From Heliocidaris erythrogramma (Eukaryota > Echinodermata > Echinoidea > Camarodonta > Echinometridae): a stretch of 64,000 bases of DNA. Positions 24,601-38,027 of this stretch are shown here, one piece after another (within the stretch, counting starts at the first letter, position 1; each line of letters opens with the position of its first letter). The translations under genes were made by a program, and so were the position numbers. The notes under the pieces are model-generated. The model was not told where the DNA came from, ran no database searches, and saw only the letters and a program-made list of their open reading frames with translations. The DNA is taken from positions 3,592,873-3,656,872 of the forward strand of contig CM046853.1 in NCBI GenBank assembly GCA_025617745.1, written 5' to 3'.

Positions 24601-27260
24601 CTGAGGACAGTTAAAAAGAAAAATCTATAAATTGAAAACAATCACCAGTCTAAGTATAGCATTGATCCTTCAAAATAGTTTTTCCATAGACCAGTTTACT
24701 ACTGCATTTAAATTCCATGTATACTTCTTGAACAAAATTTGCTCATGACATCTCACAAAGATGGCCAGATGCATGCCAGATATAGCAACAATGAATGTAT
24801 ACAAGAAGGATTCCACTGTTAAAAATGCCTATCCTATTATACATACATTGTAACAGGTGAATGAAATAGCTCGTCATTAAAGGACAAGTAACCCCACGTG
24901 ATATTCTAGATGCACCTATTGTCTGCTACGTCTTTCCATGGAGGCTGCCATTTTGTGCATGACACGGATCATTAGGTACCATATGCATTGATAATAGCCT
25001 ACCTTTACAACAGATACGTCGCTTTGTTCTGATTGTATTACGATTGTTATTGGCCATGGGCCTAGATAATTGACGACCCATGAGTTCTAATAGCCATCCT
25101 GTAAAGCAGATTCCTCGCTTTGTTTTGGTATTGTTACGATTGTCTCCGTCCTTGACGTCAATTCTCCGTCCTTGACGTATATTTTTTATGAAGTATATTT
25201 TTTATGAACAAATTAAGACCTTTTAAAAAATATATAAAACTAAACTTACATTTCAGAATATGTGACTTTATCTAATATATATTTGTCCTCTAAAAATCAA
25301 TTACAAGTTAACGATGAAGGAAATTTTACTTGGGATGAAAAATATGTTCGTGTACACATAAAGTAATGGCAGCCCCCTTATTATTGCTAGCAGACGATAA
25401 CTTGGCTGGAAAATAGTGATTTATATCTATATCCTGTGTTTTTACATGAAATTGCATGTATCAAATAAGAGGCATATACTACACCATTCAAAATAAGCTA
25501 ATTCATACGCTGAGGTTAATTTCCCTTTAAGGGCTATTGGGCTATTGGAACAAACGTTCATAAATTTCATTAGCAAACAGAGCATTGTACATGTTCTTTC
25601 TCTTTTTTTAGAATAGAACATAATAGAATCAACTAAGGTGGTTCAACATAATATACATGGTCCCTTTAACTTTTTTCTTTGATATATGAATGTTTCTTCC
25701 AACTCCATTTATCACAATGAGTTCACTGCTTACACTATTCTGAGTGCCTTTGTTAAAAAAATTCCTGGGCTTGACCTAATGTATATGTACATTGTAGTTT
25801 GTACATAGTCTCCCACCAACTTCCATGATGATGTAGGTGAATCTTCATGTCAATCAGTAAGATCAGCCAAGGAATGTTTCACTATGTGATGCAAAAGGTG
25901 ATTATATGAAACTGGACCACAGTATTTTCAGGCTCATGCATCTATTGGCTACATGTACATGGTAAGCAGACTAATTAGGCTCTTTACACTTGATTTTTTA
26001 AACCCGTACTATTACCCCCGATTGTTTCGATTTTTTTTCTCACATGAGCGCTTAGCCCCATCTTTTTGCGTTTAGCCCCACTTTTGCTGGGGCTAACCTA
26101 GACCGGAGTCTGCCCCAGCCACTCCCTTTGGAGTCCATCGTTATGCGCTTACCGGTACCTGTTGCGCTACAAATGTTTGGCACATTGCACCGGAGCTCTG
26201 CACTCTTGTGCATTACTTTTCCTTTGGCCAAAGTTCAATGAAAATATCACAACCACACAACATAAAATCACCAACTCTACTCATACTTCCATGAAAATTA
26301 ATAAACTTACAATAAGAGTGATAATTTGTGTTTTTTTGGCAAAAAATGTGATATACAGTAACGAATGATCTTTTCTCAGTGCTTGTCTCTCAAAACACTA
26401 GAGTGCATATGTACATTGTATAAGAGCCAATCACCATTGTGCATATGCAAGCAGTAGTGCTTCAACACCAATTAAGATTGGACTCAAATCATATATTCAA
26501 ATCATATATCAATCCACACTTGTAAGAAACACATTCTTCTATTGGCATTTCCTAGATAAAAAGACTAAAATTATCATCAGGGCTGAGCATAATAGAAATA
26601 GATTATCAAGAAATTGCCACCTACATGTAGCTAAAATAGTATATGTGTAGTGAAATATAATCATACCTTAGTCTTTCAATCACGTTCATGTTGTTTAACT
26701 TGCCTAATAAAGTTAACTTGCCTAATAAAGTGTACTTGCCATATACAGCTCTGTGTTGTTATAACATGAAATACATGGTATTATAAATCACTCACAAATG
26801 CAATGGTGAAGAAAGCATACCTACATGTGCTCTCTACGCTTTGAAAGCTAACTTACATTGGTTAACTTGTACATGTATGCACACGCTACATGAAAAATAC
26901 CAGAAAGCCTGCCTGTTTTCATTGTTAGCATATTCACAGTTCAATGAGCATTAGTGTTTGAACTGCAGTCATTGGTAACCTTCTGTAAATCAGGGCTCGA
27001 CACTAGCAGAGGTCAAAGTCCCCCAAAATGATGTGTTGGACCACCAAATTTGAAAAAAGGCAAGGAAATGGTAGTCCCATGGTGACCACCAAAAATTATG
27101 AATCCTCCCCAAAACAAAGGAAGAGCTCAACACGATGTGTTCAAATGCGTTGCACATTTTCACAAAACGTTTGCGTGGTGATGATAAACGGCGAGTGCTA
27201 GTGATGCGCATGTGACATGATTGTTTAAATTACTATATTGTAATCTTGCATTTAATTTGA
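24601..27260. other. Upstream flank of the aminopeptidase gene, no exon found
   Basis: This should hold the 5' intron and possibly the 5' UTR exon and promoter, but I could not pin either. A perfect CRE palindrome TGACGTCA occurs near 25155 inside a short direct duplication (CTCCGTCCTTGACGT twice). ORFs at 26162-26368 and 26990-27211 are unrecognised. A TE-like GGGCTCGACACTAGC word starts at 26995. Confidence 0.4.
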
Positions 27261-27770
27261 ACATAAACTCTGCCATGTAAAAGTTGGTTAGACATTTAAA
27301 AAAACTGGCTTTAATTTCACTTTAATTGTAGTTCAATGCTGAAACCTCATGCCACAATTCGTTCTCTAGTAAAAGACATTTGTATTCTTTTATTTAATTT
27401 GATTTTTTGTTAGATTCCTGTTTCAAAAAGTTGGTTTTGGTGTCAAAATATTGAATTTCTCTGAATATCCTTCCTTCTCAAACACGTATAAGTCACGCGA
27501 GTCACATTCACGATTGCAAAAAAGCATCATGTGACTAAACATGTACTTGAGAATGAAGAATAATTGAAGAAATTCAATAATTTGACACCAAATCTGAATT
27601 ATTGCAACAGGAATTCCATAAAAAATCGTATTAAAGAATACAGAATACAGAATATAAATATGTCTTTTACTGGAGAATAAATTAAGGCATGAGATTTTAG
27701 CTCTGATCTAGAATAAAAGTGAAATTCAAGTCAAAGTGTCTAACCAATTTTTTCGTAGTAGAATTTATGT
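27261..27770. mobile_element. Imperfect long foldback element
   Basis: Two arms of about 230 bp, starting ACATAAACTC on the left and mirrored by GAATTTATGT on the right, pair around a centre near 27515. Inner matching pieces include TTGGTTAGACA/TGTCTAACCAA, AAAAGACAT/ATGTCTTTT and ATTGAATTTCT/AGAAATTCAAT. It contains no coding capacity and looks like a degenerate palindromic MITE. Confidence 0.65.
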
Positions 27771-28160
27771 ACATTAAGTGCTAGCATTTCTATTGGGATT
27801 TGTGTCGTGCGCCTGTAATCCAGCTACCAGTGGTAGTTATAAACTGATTCAGCGGACCCAGGTTCGAGACTGAGTCACGTCTTTCGGATGGTGACGTTAA
27901 AGGTCGGTCCCAGACGTAAATAATCATATCTGATTGATACACGTCTGTAAAAACCCAATTCCACACACACACACACACACATTGAGCAGAATTAGGTGAT
28001 ATAATTTTTTTTTTAATGTTTTTATTGGATAAAACAGTCAATTAAATAAAAGTACAAAATACATAAAGTACATGTACATCACAAGTACAAAAGAGAAGCT
28101 CAAAAAATAAAAGGTCACCAGTTTGAAACAATGTGCAAATGAAAACAGTTCTAGTAACAA
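27771..28160. other. tRNA-like repeat remnant and CA repeat
   Basis: A B-box-like AGGTTCGAGACTG at about 27860 suggests a tRNA-derived SINE remnant, followed by a CA microsatellite (27962-27981). No gene recognised. Confidence 0.35.
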
Positions 28161-28674
28161 CTAGAAATATCACTGAAGATGATGATTAATACCCCCGCCC
28201 CGTGAGAACAGCCTTTCTTGACTTTTGGTCGAAAACTGAGGAAGTAGTTCGATCCGCAATGTGTTTCCTTGATTTTCTGCCATAAATATGCCGTTACCAT
28301 GGCAACGCATATTCCGACTCATCCGAAAAACATGTCTTGCACATCTTCCCATCAAGACCAATGTGTGTACCAAATTTCATGACTTTCGGTCAAAAACTGA
28401 GGAAGTAGTTCGATCCGCAAGCTGTTTTCCTTGATTTTCTGCCATAAATATGCCGTTACCATGGCAACGCAGATTCCGACTGATCCGAAAAATATGTCTT
28501 GCACATCTTCCCACCAAGACCAATGTGTGTACCAAATTTCATGACTTTCGGTCAAAAACTGAGGAAGTAGTTCAATCCGCAAGATTTGCAACGGACCGAC
28601 CGACCGCCCGACCGACCGCCCAACCATCGACTGATTCCAGTATACCCCCTTCAAACTTCGTTTGGCGGGGTATA
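28161..28674 (-). mobile_element. Helentron/pearl-like non-autonomous element, copy 1
   Basis: On the minus strand it starts with a hairpin (TATACCCCGCC ... GGGGGTATA), carries two to three tandem units of about 165 bp (each with ATGCCGTTACCATGGCAACG and GAAGTAGTTCGATCCGCAAG), and ends TTTCTAG followed by T. A terminal hairpin, central tandem repeats, CTAG end and no target duplication are the hallmarks of Helentron-associated elements. The family assignment is inferred. A second copy is at 49990-50503. Confidence 0.65.
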
Positions 28675-28989
28675 ATAATAATCGATGAAGGAATAGTGGA
28701 ACAGCAGGATAAAGATATTTAACCTTCAGACTCACAGCTTGAAAACAATTTTTTTGAAAATGAAGACCCAATTTACCATTGTTTGAAGCAATAAATTAGC
28801 TTTTGAAATCAGATTAACCAGGTCTAGAAGTACATGTAGGTTTCGGAATTACGTTACAACACACTTGCTGAGTAAATCATAAATGAAAACGTTCATGCAA
28901 ACAGTCTGTATATGGACAAGAAATGTATTTAACATCATTACTTTCTACTTTTTGTACTTCATTGTTAACTATTATTATTTTTAAATTTT

Positions 28990-29181
28990 GTTAATTGAAC
29001 TTTACCAAAATACTTGTTTTTTTTTCTGTTGTGGGTCAGGCTCGACTAGCACTTGCTATTATCTGGCCCCTTTTACCAACCAATGCTTTTCTTCCTTTAT
29101 ATGTAAATATCATTTTATAAAAAAATGTATTGTGCTTAAATGTTGCTGGTGGTGATTAATCAATCAATCAATCAATCAATG
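28990..29181 (+). mobile_element. LINE 3' end with CAAT-repeat tail
   Basis: Sequence ending in six tandem ATCA/CAAT units (29157-29181) after a TTATATGTAAATATCATTTTATAA stretch typical of LINE 3' UTRs. No ORF remains. Low-confidence call. Confidence 0.35.
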
Positions 29182-30226
29182 ATATATTCTGATCGATTAG
29201 GTGATAATTTAAGCTTCAATCACCACCTAGCTCCCTGATCATAGGGATCTGAGGTCTGGTTTTTTCAGGCTTCACTTTTTTATGGTGCAAGCTAGTGCAG
29301 TCATTAATCAAGTGGAAATATTTTCGCAAGCTGTTAAATTTGCATCCCAACAACTCACAAAATTCACGTAAATAACAGCATTTACAGTATGTGAAAGTGA
29401 AAGGTCAAGCGCATGTGATGAAATGTAGGCCTAGACCAATTTCAGACAAATTAAAACTTATTGGCCTAGAAGTAGATGTATTACAATCGACTGCATTTGC
29501 GCCCCCAGCTAATATTTGCTATGTGGCAGTATAGCAACATGATGACTGATGAGTTGATGTGACAAAGGATTCTGAAAATGAGTAAGTACATATTGGTTTA
29601 TCAAACAAAACTTGTTTGAATTCAAACGCCTATTCCAGTTTGATAATAATTGGGCCAAGTTGGAGGTAGGAAAGTAAAAAAAAATTCATAAACTAGTATA
29701 TAAAAAAACAAAATAATAAATAAACAAATTTCCTAGGAAAGGTTTATGTACCCCTGGACCCCCTTTTCTGCCACTGATTTTCATCATTCACTTGATTCTA
29801 TTTGGGGGCACGTACCCAACGACGATTGACAAAATGTGAAGGTTTGAAAAAAAAAATGACGATCTAATAAAAGAGTATAGTATAGGCCTCTACATCTATT
29901 TTTATTGTCATTATCAGAAGAGAAGCAATGTTGAGAAGAGGAAAGTGCAAAGAGTGGCGTGATGCTCCCATATCCATGTACATACATGTATGTGCAATAC
30001 AGAGAGCGAATACGAGTAACATCATCGCGCACTCTGACCAAGTGCGGCATCCGACTTAACGCCAATCTACCTGCAGCTTTTGCGATGAGTCATCGATGAA
30101 CATGTCTAGTTTGCAGGCACAAACCCTGGTCAGTCGTAAAAGAGTCTGCGCTGTAAGACTTCCATACACCATGTACTAGAGCTGCTCCTGACCATTTGGT
30201 AGCTGGTTTAGGCTTCTCTCAACACA
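29182..30226. other. No gene seen
   Basis: AT-rich intergenic sequence. ORF 29784-30065 is unrecognised and not supported by family motifs. Confidence 0.5.
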
Positions 30227-31605
30227 ATGATTACAAATGTAACGCAGAGAAATGTCAGTGTAATAAAACGAGCGAAGGATTATTTACCATTAACATCTTT
30301 AAAGATGCTGTATAATGCACTCGTGTTGCCTCACTTTGATTATTGTTCCTCTGTGTGGTCAAATCAATATAAGGAACAAAGGTATAAGCTTCAGAAAACG
30401 AGCTGCTAGAATAATTTCAAACAAAAGTTATGAGACTCCATCAAGTGAATTAATTAGCAATCTGAAATGGATGCCGATTGAGAAACGATTTGAATTTCAG
30501 CGTGTTACTATGATGTTCAAGTGTACACACAATTTGGCACCATCCTATTTACAAGGAAGTTTAGTTAAAGTAAGTGACATTCATCAGTATCATACGAGGC
30601 AGGCAGATGAAGGTTTACTTTCTGTGCCAAAGTATAAAACAGAATGCTTTAAACATAGCCCCCTCGTATCTTCAATTATAGCATGGAATCAGTTGGACAG
30701 ATCACTAAAAATGGCAAGCTCTGTGAACACATTTAAATATATGTTCAAAAGATCTTGCAATATCTGTTCGCAATAAGAATGGCAAGCGGAATTTTATTCA
30801 GTTTTTACCTGAAGTTTCACTCCCATTCCTTATCGCATTTCTACGCATTCTCTTGTGAAAACAAAGGATTGGTTTGATTCGTTTACATAACAGCATGGTA
30901 AATGAGTCACTTGATGCTATTTTATAATTGTCTTCATCAGAAATATGTCATTTTTTGTTGCCCTGATTTGCAAAATATGTTTGATGGTTTGTTTCTTTGC
31001 CCAAAAATGTACGATGACATAATGCTTTTCAAAATGTATGAATGATTTCATATCATTTATAATCAATAATAGATAATGTGTATTTTATTGTTTCATAAGA
31101 GACACTGTACATTCGATTGCTATACTACAATTATATTACATGCAATCATTGTGTAATCTTTGAATAAGTATACTACCCTATAATATGTTTTGTAAATATA
31201 ACAATTCTGTTTCTATACTGAGCTAAAGTAGGCCTAGTCTTTATACTTCTTGTATGTACTTTCAAAACTATACAATGCCATTTCAAAATAACTCATATAT
31301 AAATGGTTATTTTAGAAAATATCACCGTCTATACATTAGGAATTAAGATGATAGGAATGTGCAACAATTTCAACATTTTCGTAAAACCAATGTTGATTAC
31401 GAGGATACCATATTCTTTGTATTTACATGTTTATATATACATATATATTTATGTTCTTATCTATTTTTGTTATGAGTTTATTTTCATGATTTTGTTGGCT
31501 ATTATTGTTACTTACTATTGCTATCAGGGCCTCATGGAAGACCACCAATATTGGTGATAATGAGTCACCCTGTATAAATATCAGAAATAAATAAATAAAT
31601 GATTT
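30227..31605 (+). pseudogene. 3' end of a CR1/L2-type LINE
   Basis: Two overlapping frames (30227-30409 and about 30390-30776) form the C-terminal RT region: LYNALVLPHFDYCSSVW, then KRAARIISNKSYETPSSELI, LKWMPIEKRFEFQRVTMMFK, HTRQADEGLL and a final WNQLDRSLK. The switch between frames is one frameshift near 30395. About 800 bp of 3' UTR follow and end in GATAATGAGTCACCCTG and an AATA-repeat tail (31588-31605). It is 5' truncated and dead. Confidence 0.85.
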
Positions 31606-34600
31606 TCTGATAAAGTGTCAAATTAGGGTCTGTGCTTGCAAACTAGAATATGTCTATGCGAGCTGCGCTCGCACATGTGCAATTGTACACAAATCCCATT
31701 GACTCATAAAATTTTCACTTAGCGAGTTGGAAGTGATGGCTTATTTTCATTTCCCCCGACCTGAATTTTCGGAAATATGTATGAAATGAGGTAAGAAATG
31801 AAAACTGATATTGTGAAGAACATTTTTTGTGTGAAAGATATGTATAATTAAGTCGAAACGGTGAAATTTTGATTATTAACATTGGAAAGTGGCTCGGTGT
31901 GTTTGACACCTGAAACCTTCCAGTAAGCCCGGGTCGACCTGTCTGAAAGAATGCGTTCGCGATAGGCTTAAATGATATTCAATAAAAAAGTCAATAGTAG
32001 ATCCAGGGTCTGAGAGATGGGAATATCTTCATCTGCAAAGAGCCAATGCGAGGTACATGTATCCAATCCAATATACATATACATGTTACTAAATGTACAC
32101 CCTACTAACCAGAAATATTCAGAATTGAACATCCCAAAATGCCAGTTCATTAATATCATATATGGTAAAGGACAGTACATGTACATGTATTCCGGTGAAA
32201 TCCCTAATGTTAAGGTACATAGGCATTACAATCACACAGGATCTGAAGTGGAACCGACAATATTGCCTCTGACAGAGAGCAAACAACATCTTGCCTTCTT
32301 ACAGAAAAACATAAAGATCGTCTCTCCTGCACCTAACACTATAGCATACAAAGCAGTCTAAGTATTCCTCTTTTCTTTTTTCTTTTTTTATGGAACTCTG
32401 TTAGTAATAAAAGAACGACTTTGGTGGAGCCCACAAAAGCTCTTTAACCCTTTCAGGACAGGAATTATTTAAGGGCTAAATTGATCACATTTTGTTCTTC
32501 AAATTGGCAACTGTGTTAGCTTTGTCAAAAAGTTGAAAAATTGCCAATTTTAATGAAAAACAATGATTTTGAACCTCTCAATATGTTGCCAATTTAGGGA
32601 CTTTAAAGTTTATTCTCTTTTTTAAAATTCCTGGCATCAAATGCAATATGGTTATGCAACAAAATTTTGTGCAGAAATTTTTGCTCTTTTTACTCATGCA
32701 TCTAGTATGTGTTTTTGAGCTCTGAATCAAAAGTTATTGAGCCAAACCACAAAATGTGGTCAATTGCCTTATTTCCAGAAGTAAGAACTCCTTCTTTTTT
32801 TCATATTTTTTAAAGAAATAGCTTCAAGAGCTAAATCACTAATTCTTCCTCTTCAGGTGCTCTTATTGTCATGCCTGTGTATTAATTTTTTTTTCACTGG
32901 CAAGACACTCATCTCCATTAGTAGAATTCACATAGCACCTTGTGGGACCCCTTCAAAATGATGTACAGTATTGATCAGCTGAAAGTGGTGAGAAGACAAG
33001 CTAGCATAACACTTCAAGTGTTGACAATGTTCAAGTAACTGGAAAGGCCTTGCCTACAAGTAACCTGTTGGAAGTTCCTAGAACACTTGAGACTTTGACG
33101 TTGATTACTGAACACACTAGACATGTACATGTATCTATAAAAAGGCAAATCAAACGTATTACCAAGTATTTTGGAATTGGATTATTGAATTATAAACACA
33201 GACTGACATAAAATTCTATTATTCTGCTGACTATTTTTTCTGATCAAAGCTGTATGAGGACTATCAGTTTGATAGTCATTGACATACTAAAATCTTAGAT
33301 GTGGTCAGTAACATATGATAGGCCAGGAGCCTGTCCAGAAAAAGTCACCCCATTTTACCCACAAGATTTGACCCCTTTTCTCAGACCATTGAGAAAAGGG
33401 TTGTCAGCCTCACCTAGCCATCAGGTTTAGCCCTCAGAGCCCCCAAAAGAGACCCATAAGGGGGTCGATTTTACCACATCTTGCCCATGCACCAAACTTT
33501 GTCAGTAGGAAGTAGTATGGCTGGACATTACAAAACACAAAAAAAACTTACAAAAATTTTGTCGGATGGGGTGTCAGATACATGTACATGTAGCCCCTAA
33601 AAATTGGGGTAATTTTTTCCCCCTTGTTCAGGGACCAAACTTTATCAGAAGAGCGAGCTTCGGGTGTACATTTAAAAAATATAACAAAAGAAATGCCCAG
33701 GGCAGTCTCGCCTTCATTAATAGCGCAACTATTGGGGCAAAACTTTGGTGAAAAATCAAAGGCTGGGGGTACTTAAAGGGTACTGCCCCTGGACCTGAGC
33801 CCCCCCCCCCTTCAATTAAGATTTATTGGACAGTGAAGTTCATTTGAAATCAAGCTGTGTGTTTTAAGAAAGCAGAATATGTGTACATGAAATATTTGGC
33901 ATTGGGACACTTTTGGGGTGCTGCCCCTCCATCAGAACCCTTGAAGATAATCATCTACTATACTTGAAACATTTTAATTCTCCTTCCCCTAAGAATCATT
34001 CCTACCTACATGTAATTTGGTTACATTCTACAGGTAGCAATAGGTTATACAGATAAAAGAATGTCCACTTGGTGTCACAGGCTCTTGGGGGCGTAATGCC
34101 CCCCCCCCCCCCCCTTCGACTCCCTCCTTAAGGACTATGTACCCTATTTGCATTAATTTAGATCCTCTTTGCCTAAGGATGATTCTTACCTAATTTGGTT
34201 TAAACCCAGCCAAGCATTTAAAAATCTCATTTTCACAATAAGGCACTTTAGAGGTGGTACCTGTTTAATAAATTGAAGTCTACTTCCTCTAAGGACGTTA
34301 CGTACCAAATTTGCAACAGGGCTTAATAAAGAAGAAGAAGCAAAAATTAATCTAATTACTGCCATTATTAGTGCTCTTCTGGGTGGTGCCCCAAGACTTT
34401 ACCCCCCCCCCCCCCCACCCCATAATGGTAGGTACCCCATCTGTATTGATTTAGACCCTCCTTGCCTAAGGATGATACCTGCCAATTTTGGTTGAAATCT
34501 ACTAACCAGCAAAGTTTTGGGAAGAAGTCAAATGTATGTGTACAATACATGTACATACGTACATATACTGTATGGAGAGACAAAAGTGAATTTTACCAAA

Positions 34601-35283
34601 AACTTATTAACCGAATTAAACTGTCAGTAGGTGACCTTTAATGTGATGAAAATGTAAGATTGGGGTATTCATTTGAAGAGGAGAACATAAAGACAATTCC
34701 CACCAAGAATGATGACAAGTTTCAAAGAACTTGAACAAATACTTTTGAAATAATGTAAAAATTCAAAAACTTAACCTCAGGTTAAGGTTTTGGAACACAA
34801 TTTAATTCAATTGACCTTTGACCTTGACTTTTGACCTGAAATTTGTTCCACTTTAGTTGTGATACTCTACAACCCTTGTGTGCAAGTTTCATGAAAATTG
34901 AACATATAATTTTGAAATGAGAGCATTTCCAAAATTGTTGCCGCCGCCGCTTTTCCGAGCCTATGCCTCGCTTTTTACTTACCGGTACGCAGGCGCGACA
35001 AAAACTGACAAAATTGTCCATCGGGAAGGGGTGTCAAACCCCCTGCAACAAAAACACCAAAGTGCCCTTTGACAATGCTTTGCCCCCAAAATGCTCTGTA
35101 TGTAAAGGAAAACAATTTTCTTACCTTCTGACTATGATGATAACTCAAAGGTGTTTGATTCAATTCAATTCAAATTCACATAACATCATTTTGAGTATAA
35201 TAACCTTCTTGAGGTGCAATTTGGTGTTAATTGGTCTTTTGGTTAATAAGTTATTAAATTGTGAAAAATGTATTGCTTTCTCA
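31606..35283. other. No gene seen; homopolymer-rich
   Basis: Contains C-runs at about 33800, 34100 and 34402, and a loose repeat (TTAGAYCCTCYTTGCCTAAGGATGAT at about 34159 and 34451). A perfect DR1 word lies at 34812-34824. ORFs in this stretch are short and unrecognised. Confidence 0.5.
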
Positions 35284-35518
35284 AAAGAAGCCCAAAGAAT
35301 ATTGTCAGGATTATGTAAACACACCCATTGTCAATCTGCACTTGTCTGACAAGACACAATACAGGAGCTTGTCATGCATCTGTGGTATGTGCCTGCCAGA
35401 CTGAAATGTACTATTCATGTGTTAATTATACCAAGCAAGCTCCTCTATTACATGTATGCCTTGTTAGATGGTCAATGGGTGTGTTTATATAATCCTGACA
35501 ATATTTTGGGCTACTTTT
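35284..35518. repeat. Foldback with 45-bp outer arms
   Basis: Outer arms at 35284-35330 and 35473-35518 are inverted copies (ATTGTCAGGATTATGTAAAC on the left). An inner pair (CAGGAGCTTG near 35364 and CAAGCTCCTC near 35435) extends the hairpin. No protein is encoded. Confidence 0.75.
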
Positions 35519-36396
35519 GAATGTGCAACCAAAGCTCTCCATCACAAGATGTACACGTATAAGCCAGTTTGTAGAGCTCTATAGATGCAATTTGAACATG
35601 AGCAGATAAAGGTCATCTGTGACAAATCTAACTTCCACTTGATACATGCACAAATATGTCATGTATAGGTAGTTAAATTCAATTATGCACAATGGTACAA
35701 GTCATGTACATGCTATGATACCCAGAGGGAGAAACAAAATCAATTCATGAGGCACTTCTATCATTCGGTCACAAAGTTCACAAAAAAAAGGAACCTCTCC
35801 ATGTTTAAAAGATCTGTGGATATTTGGGGTCATTTGTGACATACATGTAAGACAAATTGGTCTATTGGCTAAATCAATAGACGGGATTTGTAAAAACACC
35901 CGATACAAGGCAAAGGCTAATCCTACATGTACAACTGTTTGACAATTTTTGCATGGTGCATCACAATAAATTGAGCATAGGATTTACTGAAACCTTGCTC
36001 AATGAACTGCATAGCTTTTATATCATGTTTGGGCATGGATAACTGTTTTGCTAACACACAATAATAAGCTCATATCCACCATTCCACTATGATTCATGTA
36101 ACATATATATGAAGAAAATTTCTGTTTTAAAATCTTCTGGGAAATCTTTATCAAATGCATGTCTTCCTTATCATCACTGATTTAGTGAAGGTATTGAAAT
36201 AGTAGACTATGGCATAGAAAGAATTAGTTAGCAAATTTATTCTTTTTATTTTGGAGGAAACACAATTTCACTTGAGTGACTTATGTGACATATTGCAAAA
36301 TGCAATACGTTCAATGCGCCAAATTTCTGCCTTGACTAAACAATGAGAATATCACTTTCGTTTGCCAAAAAGAATGAGCAATTTCCCTTTATATTT

Positions 36397-36645
36397 GTGA
36401 TATTGGCCCATATTCTCGAAAGTGGCCTAACTTAAGCCAGGCTTAGCTTAAGCACTGATTTATTGAAGGCCATCCATCAACCCCTGTAGGTCCTAACAAA
36501 ATAAAAAATATTTAGAGGGAGTCTACATGGTGATTTTGTAGGATTAAAAGTGGGCGACATTTGGCTTTCCATAATTCAGTGGCCTGATTCTACTTGGGCA
36601 GGGGCTTGAAGTTAGGCACCTTTCGAAAATACAGGCCATTATCAC
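36397..36645. mobile_element. MITE with about 35-bp TIRs
   Basis: The left end GTGATATTGGCCCATATTCT and the inverse of the right end GTGATAATGGCCTGTATTTT match closely and continue through CGAAAG and GCCTAACTT. Total length 249 bp, no ORF. Confidence 0.7.
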
Positions 36646-36829
36646 TATTTGGAAATTGGGGTTCAGTCAGCTTCAAAATCAAGATTTGTATTCATTTATT
36701 AATACCAGTGCTGTAGGACTCGAGTCCCTATTTCTCGGGACTCAGACTCGAGCCACAAGGACTCGACCATTGGTGACCAGTATCTTTTCTGTTTCCGCTA
36801 TAATTTTAGCTCAAACAAGATGAATGCGA

Positions 36830-37680
36830 CTGCATCTCCTATATGCCTCCATCTAAATTCAGTTGATGGCTCAAACTGTTCTTGAAATATTGTGATAACC
36901 AGAATAAAAAGCCTCTAATTACATGTTAATTGACCTTGTTGACATTTGACCTTACACCTTATAACACGAAAGTCTGATCACTTTATCTCCTCCTAGTCAT
37001 GAATACAAAATAGTTGAGATATAGTGATAACCTGTCACCTTTTACCTACTGAACAAAAACCTAATCAGTTTGTCTCATTATGGTGATGCATACTAGTTCC
37101 AAGTTTGAAGGTAATGGATCAAATGGTTCTTGAAATATCATATTAAGGCTAAAACCTGCAATTTCAGAACTGACCTCCATGAGCTTTGACCTTTGACCTA
37201 CGTATCCAAAATCTAATCAGATCGTCTCTCTATGGTGATACATGTATACTAGTTCCAAGTTTGAAGTTCATACCTCAAACGGTTCTTGAGATATCGCGTT
37301 AACAAGGCTAACACCTGCAATTTCAGAAATTGACCTGTGACTTTTGACCTTTGACCTACATACCCCAAAATCTAATCAGATCCTCTTCCTATGGTGATAC
37401 ACACTAGCACCAAGTCTAAAGTTCATACCTCAAATGGTTCTTGAGTTATCGCTAGAACGAGCCTAACACCTGAAATTTCAGAAATTGGCCTCTGTGACTT
37501 TGACCTTTGACCTCCATGTACTTACCCCAAAATCTAATCAGATCGTCTTCCTATTATGGTGATACACACTAACACCAAGTTTGAAGTTCATACCTGATGT
37601 ATTTCTTGAGTTATCGCTAGAACAAGAAAGCGGGACGGATGGACAACCCAAAAACATAATGCCTCCGGCACCACCTATGA
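36830..37680. repeat. Tandem-repeat-bearing dispersed element with DR1 words (copy 2)
   Basis: Same family as 8563-9322, with about five units. Perfect TGACCTTTGACCT words lie at 37187-37199, 37345-37357 and 37501-37513. It ends with CGGGACGGATGGACAACC and an ATGCCTCCGGCACCACCT terminus. Confidence 0.75.
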
Positions 37681-37842
37681 CCTATGATACGTACACTAAC
37701 ACCAAGTCTAAAGTTCATACCCCAAATGGTTCTTGAGTTATCGCTTTCTTTACAAATTAATACAAGAATAACACCTGTCCCTGCACTTCATTATTTCATA
37801 TCTGTTATGGCATTTAGTGAATTGAAATGGTTTAATTGGCTA

Positions 37843-38027
37843 TACAGTCAAACCTCATGACAAGGTCCTTCCTTAGGACTAGAGAAATCCCCTCTTTATG
37901 TTGAAGCCTTGTTATATCGGAACAAAAGGGCAGTTAAATACAGGGAATTGGGACAAGAGAAGTTGCCTTGTAACGAAGGTTTTTTTTTCCGCTTTATCAG
38001 TGCCCTTTATATACAGGTTGCACTGTA
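37843..38027. mobile_element. Small TIR element (MITE)
   Basis: Ends TACAGTCAAACCT on the left and the inverse of TACAGTGCAACCT on the right; internal TTGTTATATCGG/TTGTAACGAAGG blocks. Related to 10419-10593. Confidence 0.6.

Noticed and set aside
23784-24641. Upstream Met at 24641 as the aminopeptidase start
   Set aside because: It lies upstream of the strong splice acceptor ending at 24601, so it is intronic; the Met at 24575 is preferred.
28161-28674. Direct-repeat array resembling CRISPR
   Set aside because: Units are about 165 bp with no unique spacers; eukaryotic transposon with tandem core.
35702-35908. Minus-strand ORF with Cys pairs (CELCDRMIEVPHELI)
   Set aside because: Might be the C-terminal tail of a LINE, but too short and degenerate, with no neighbouring RT, to call.
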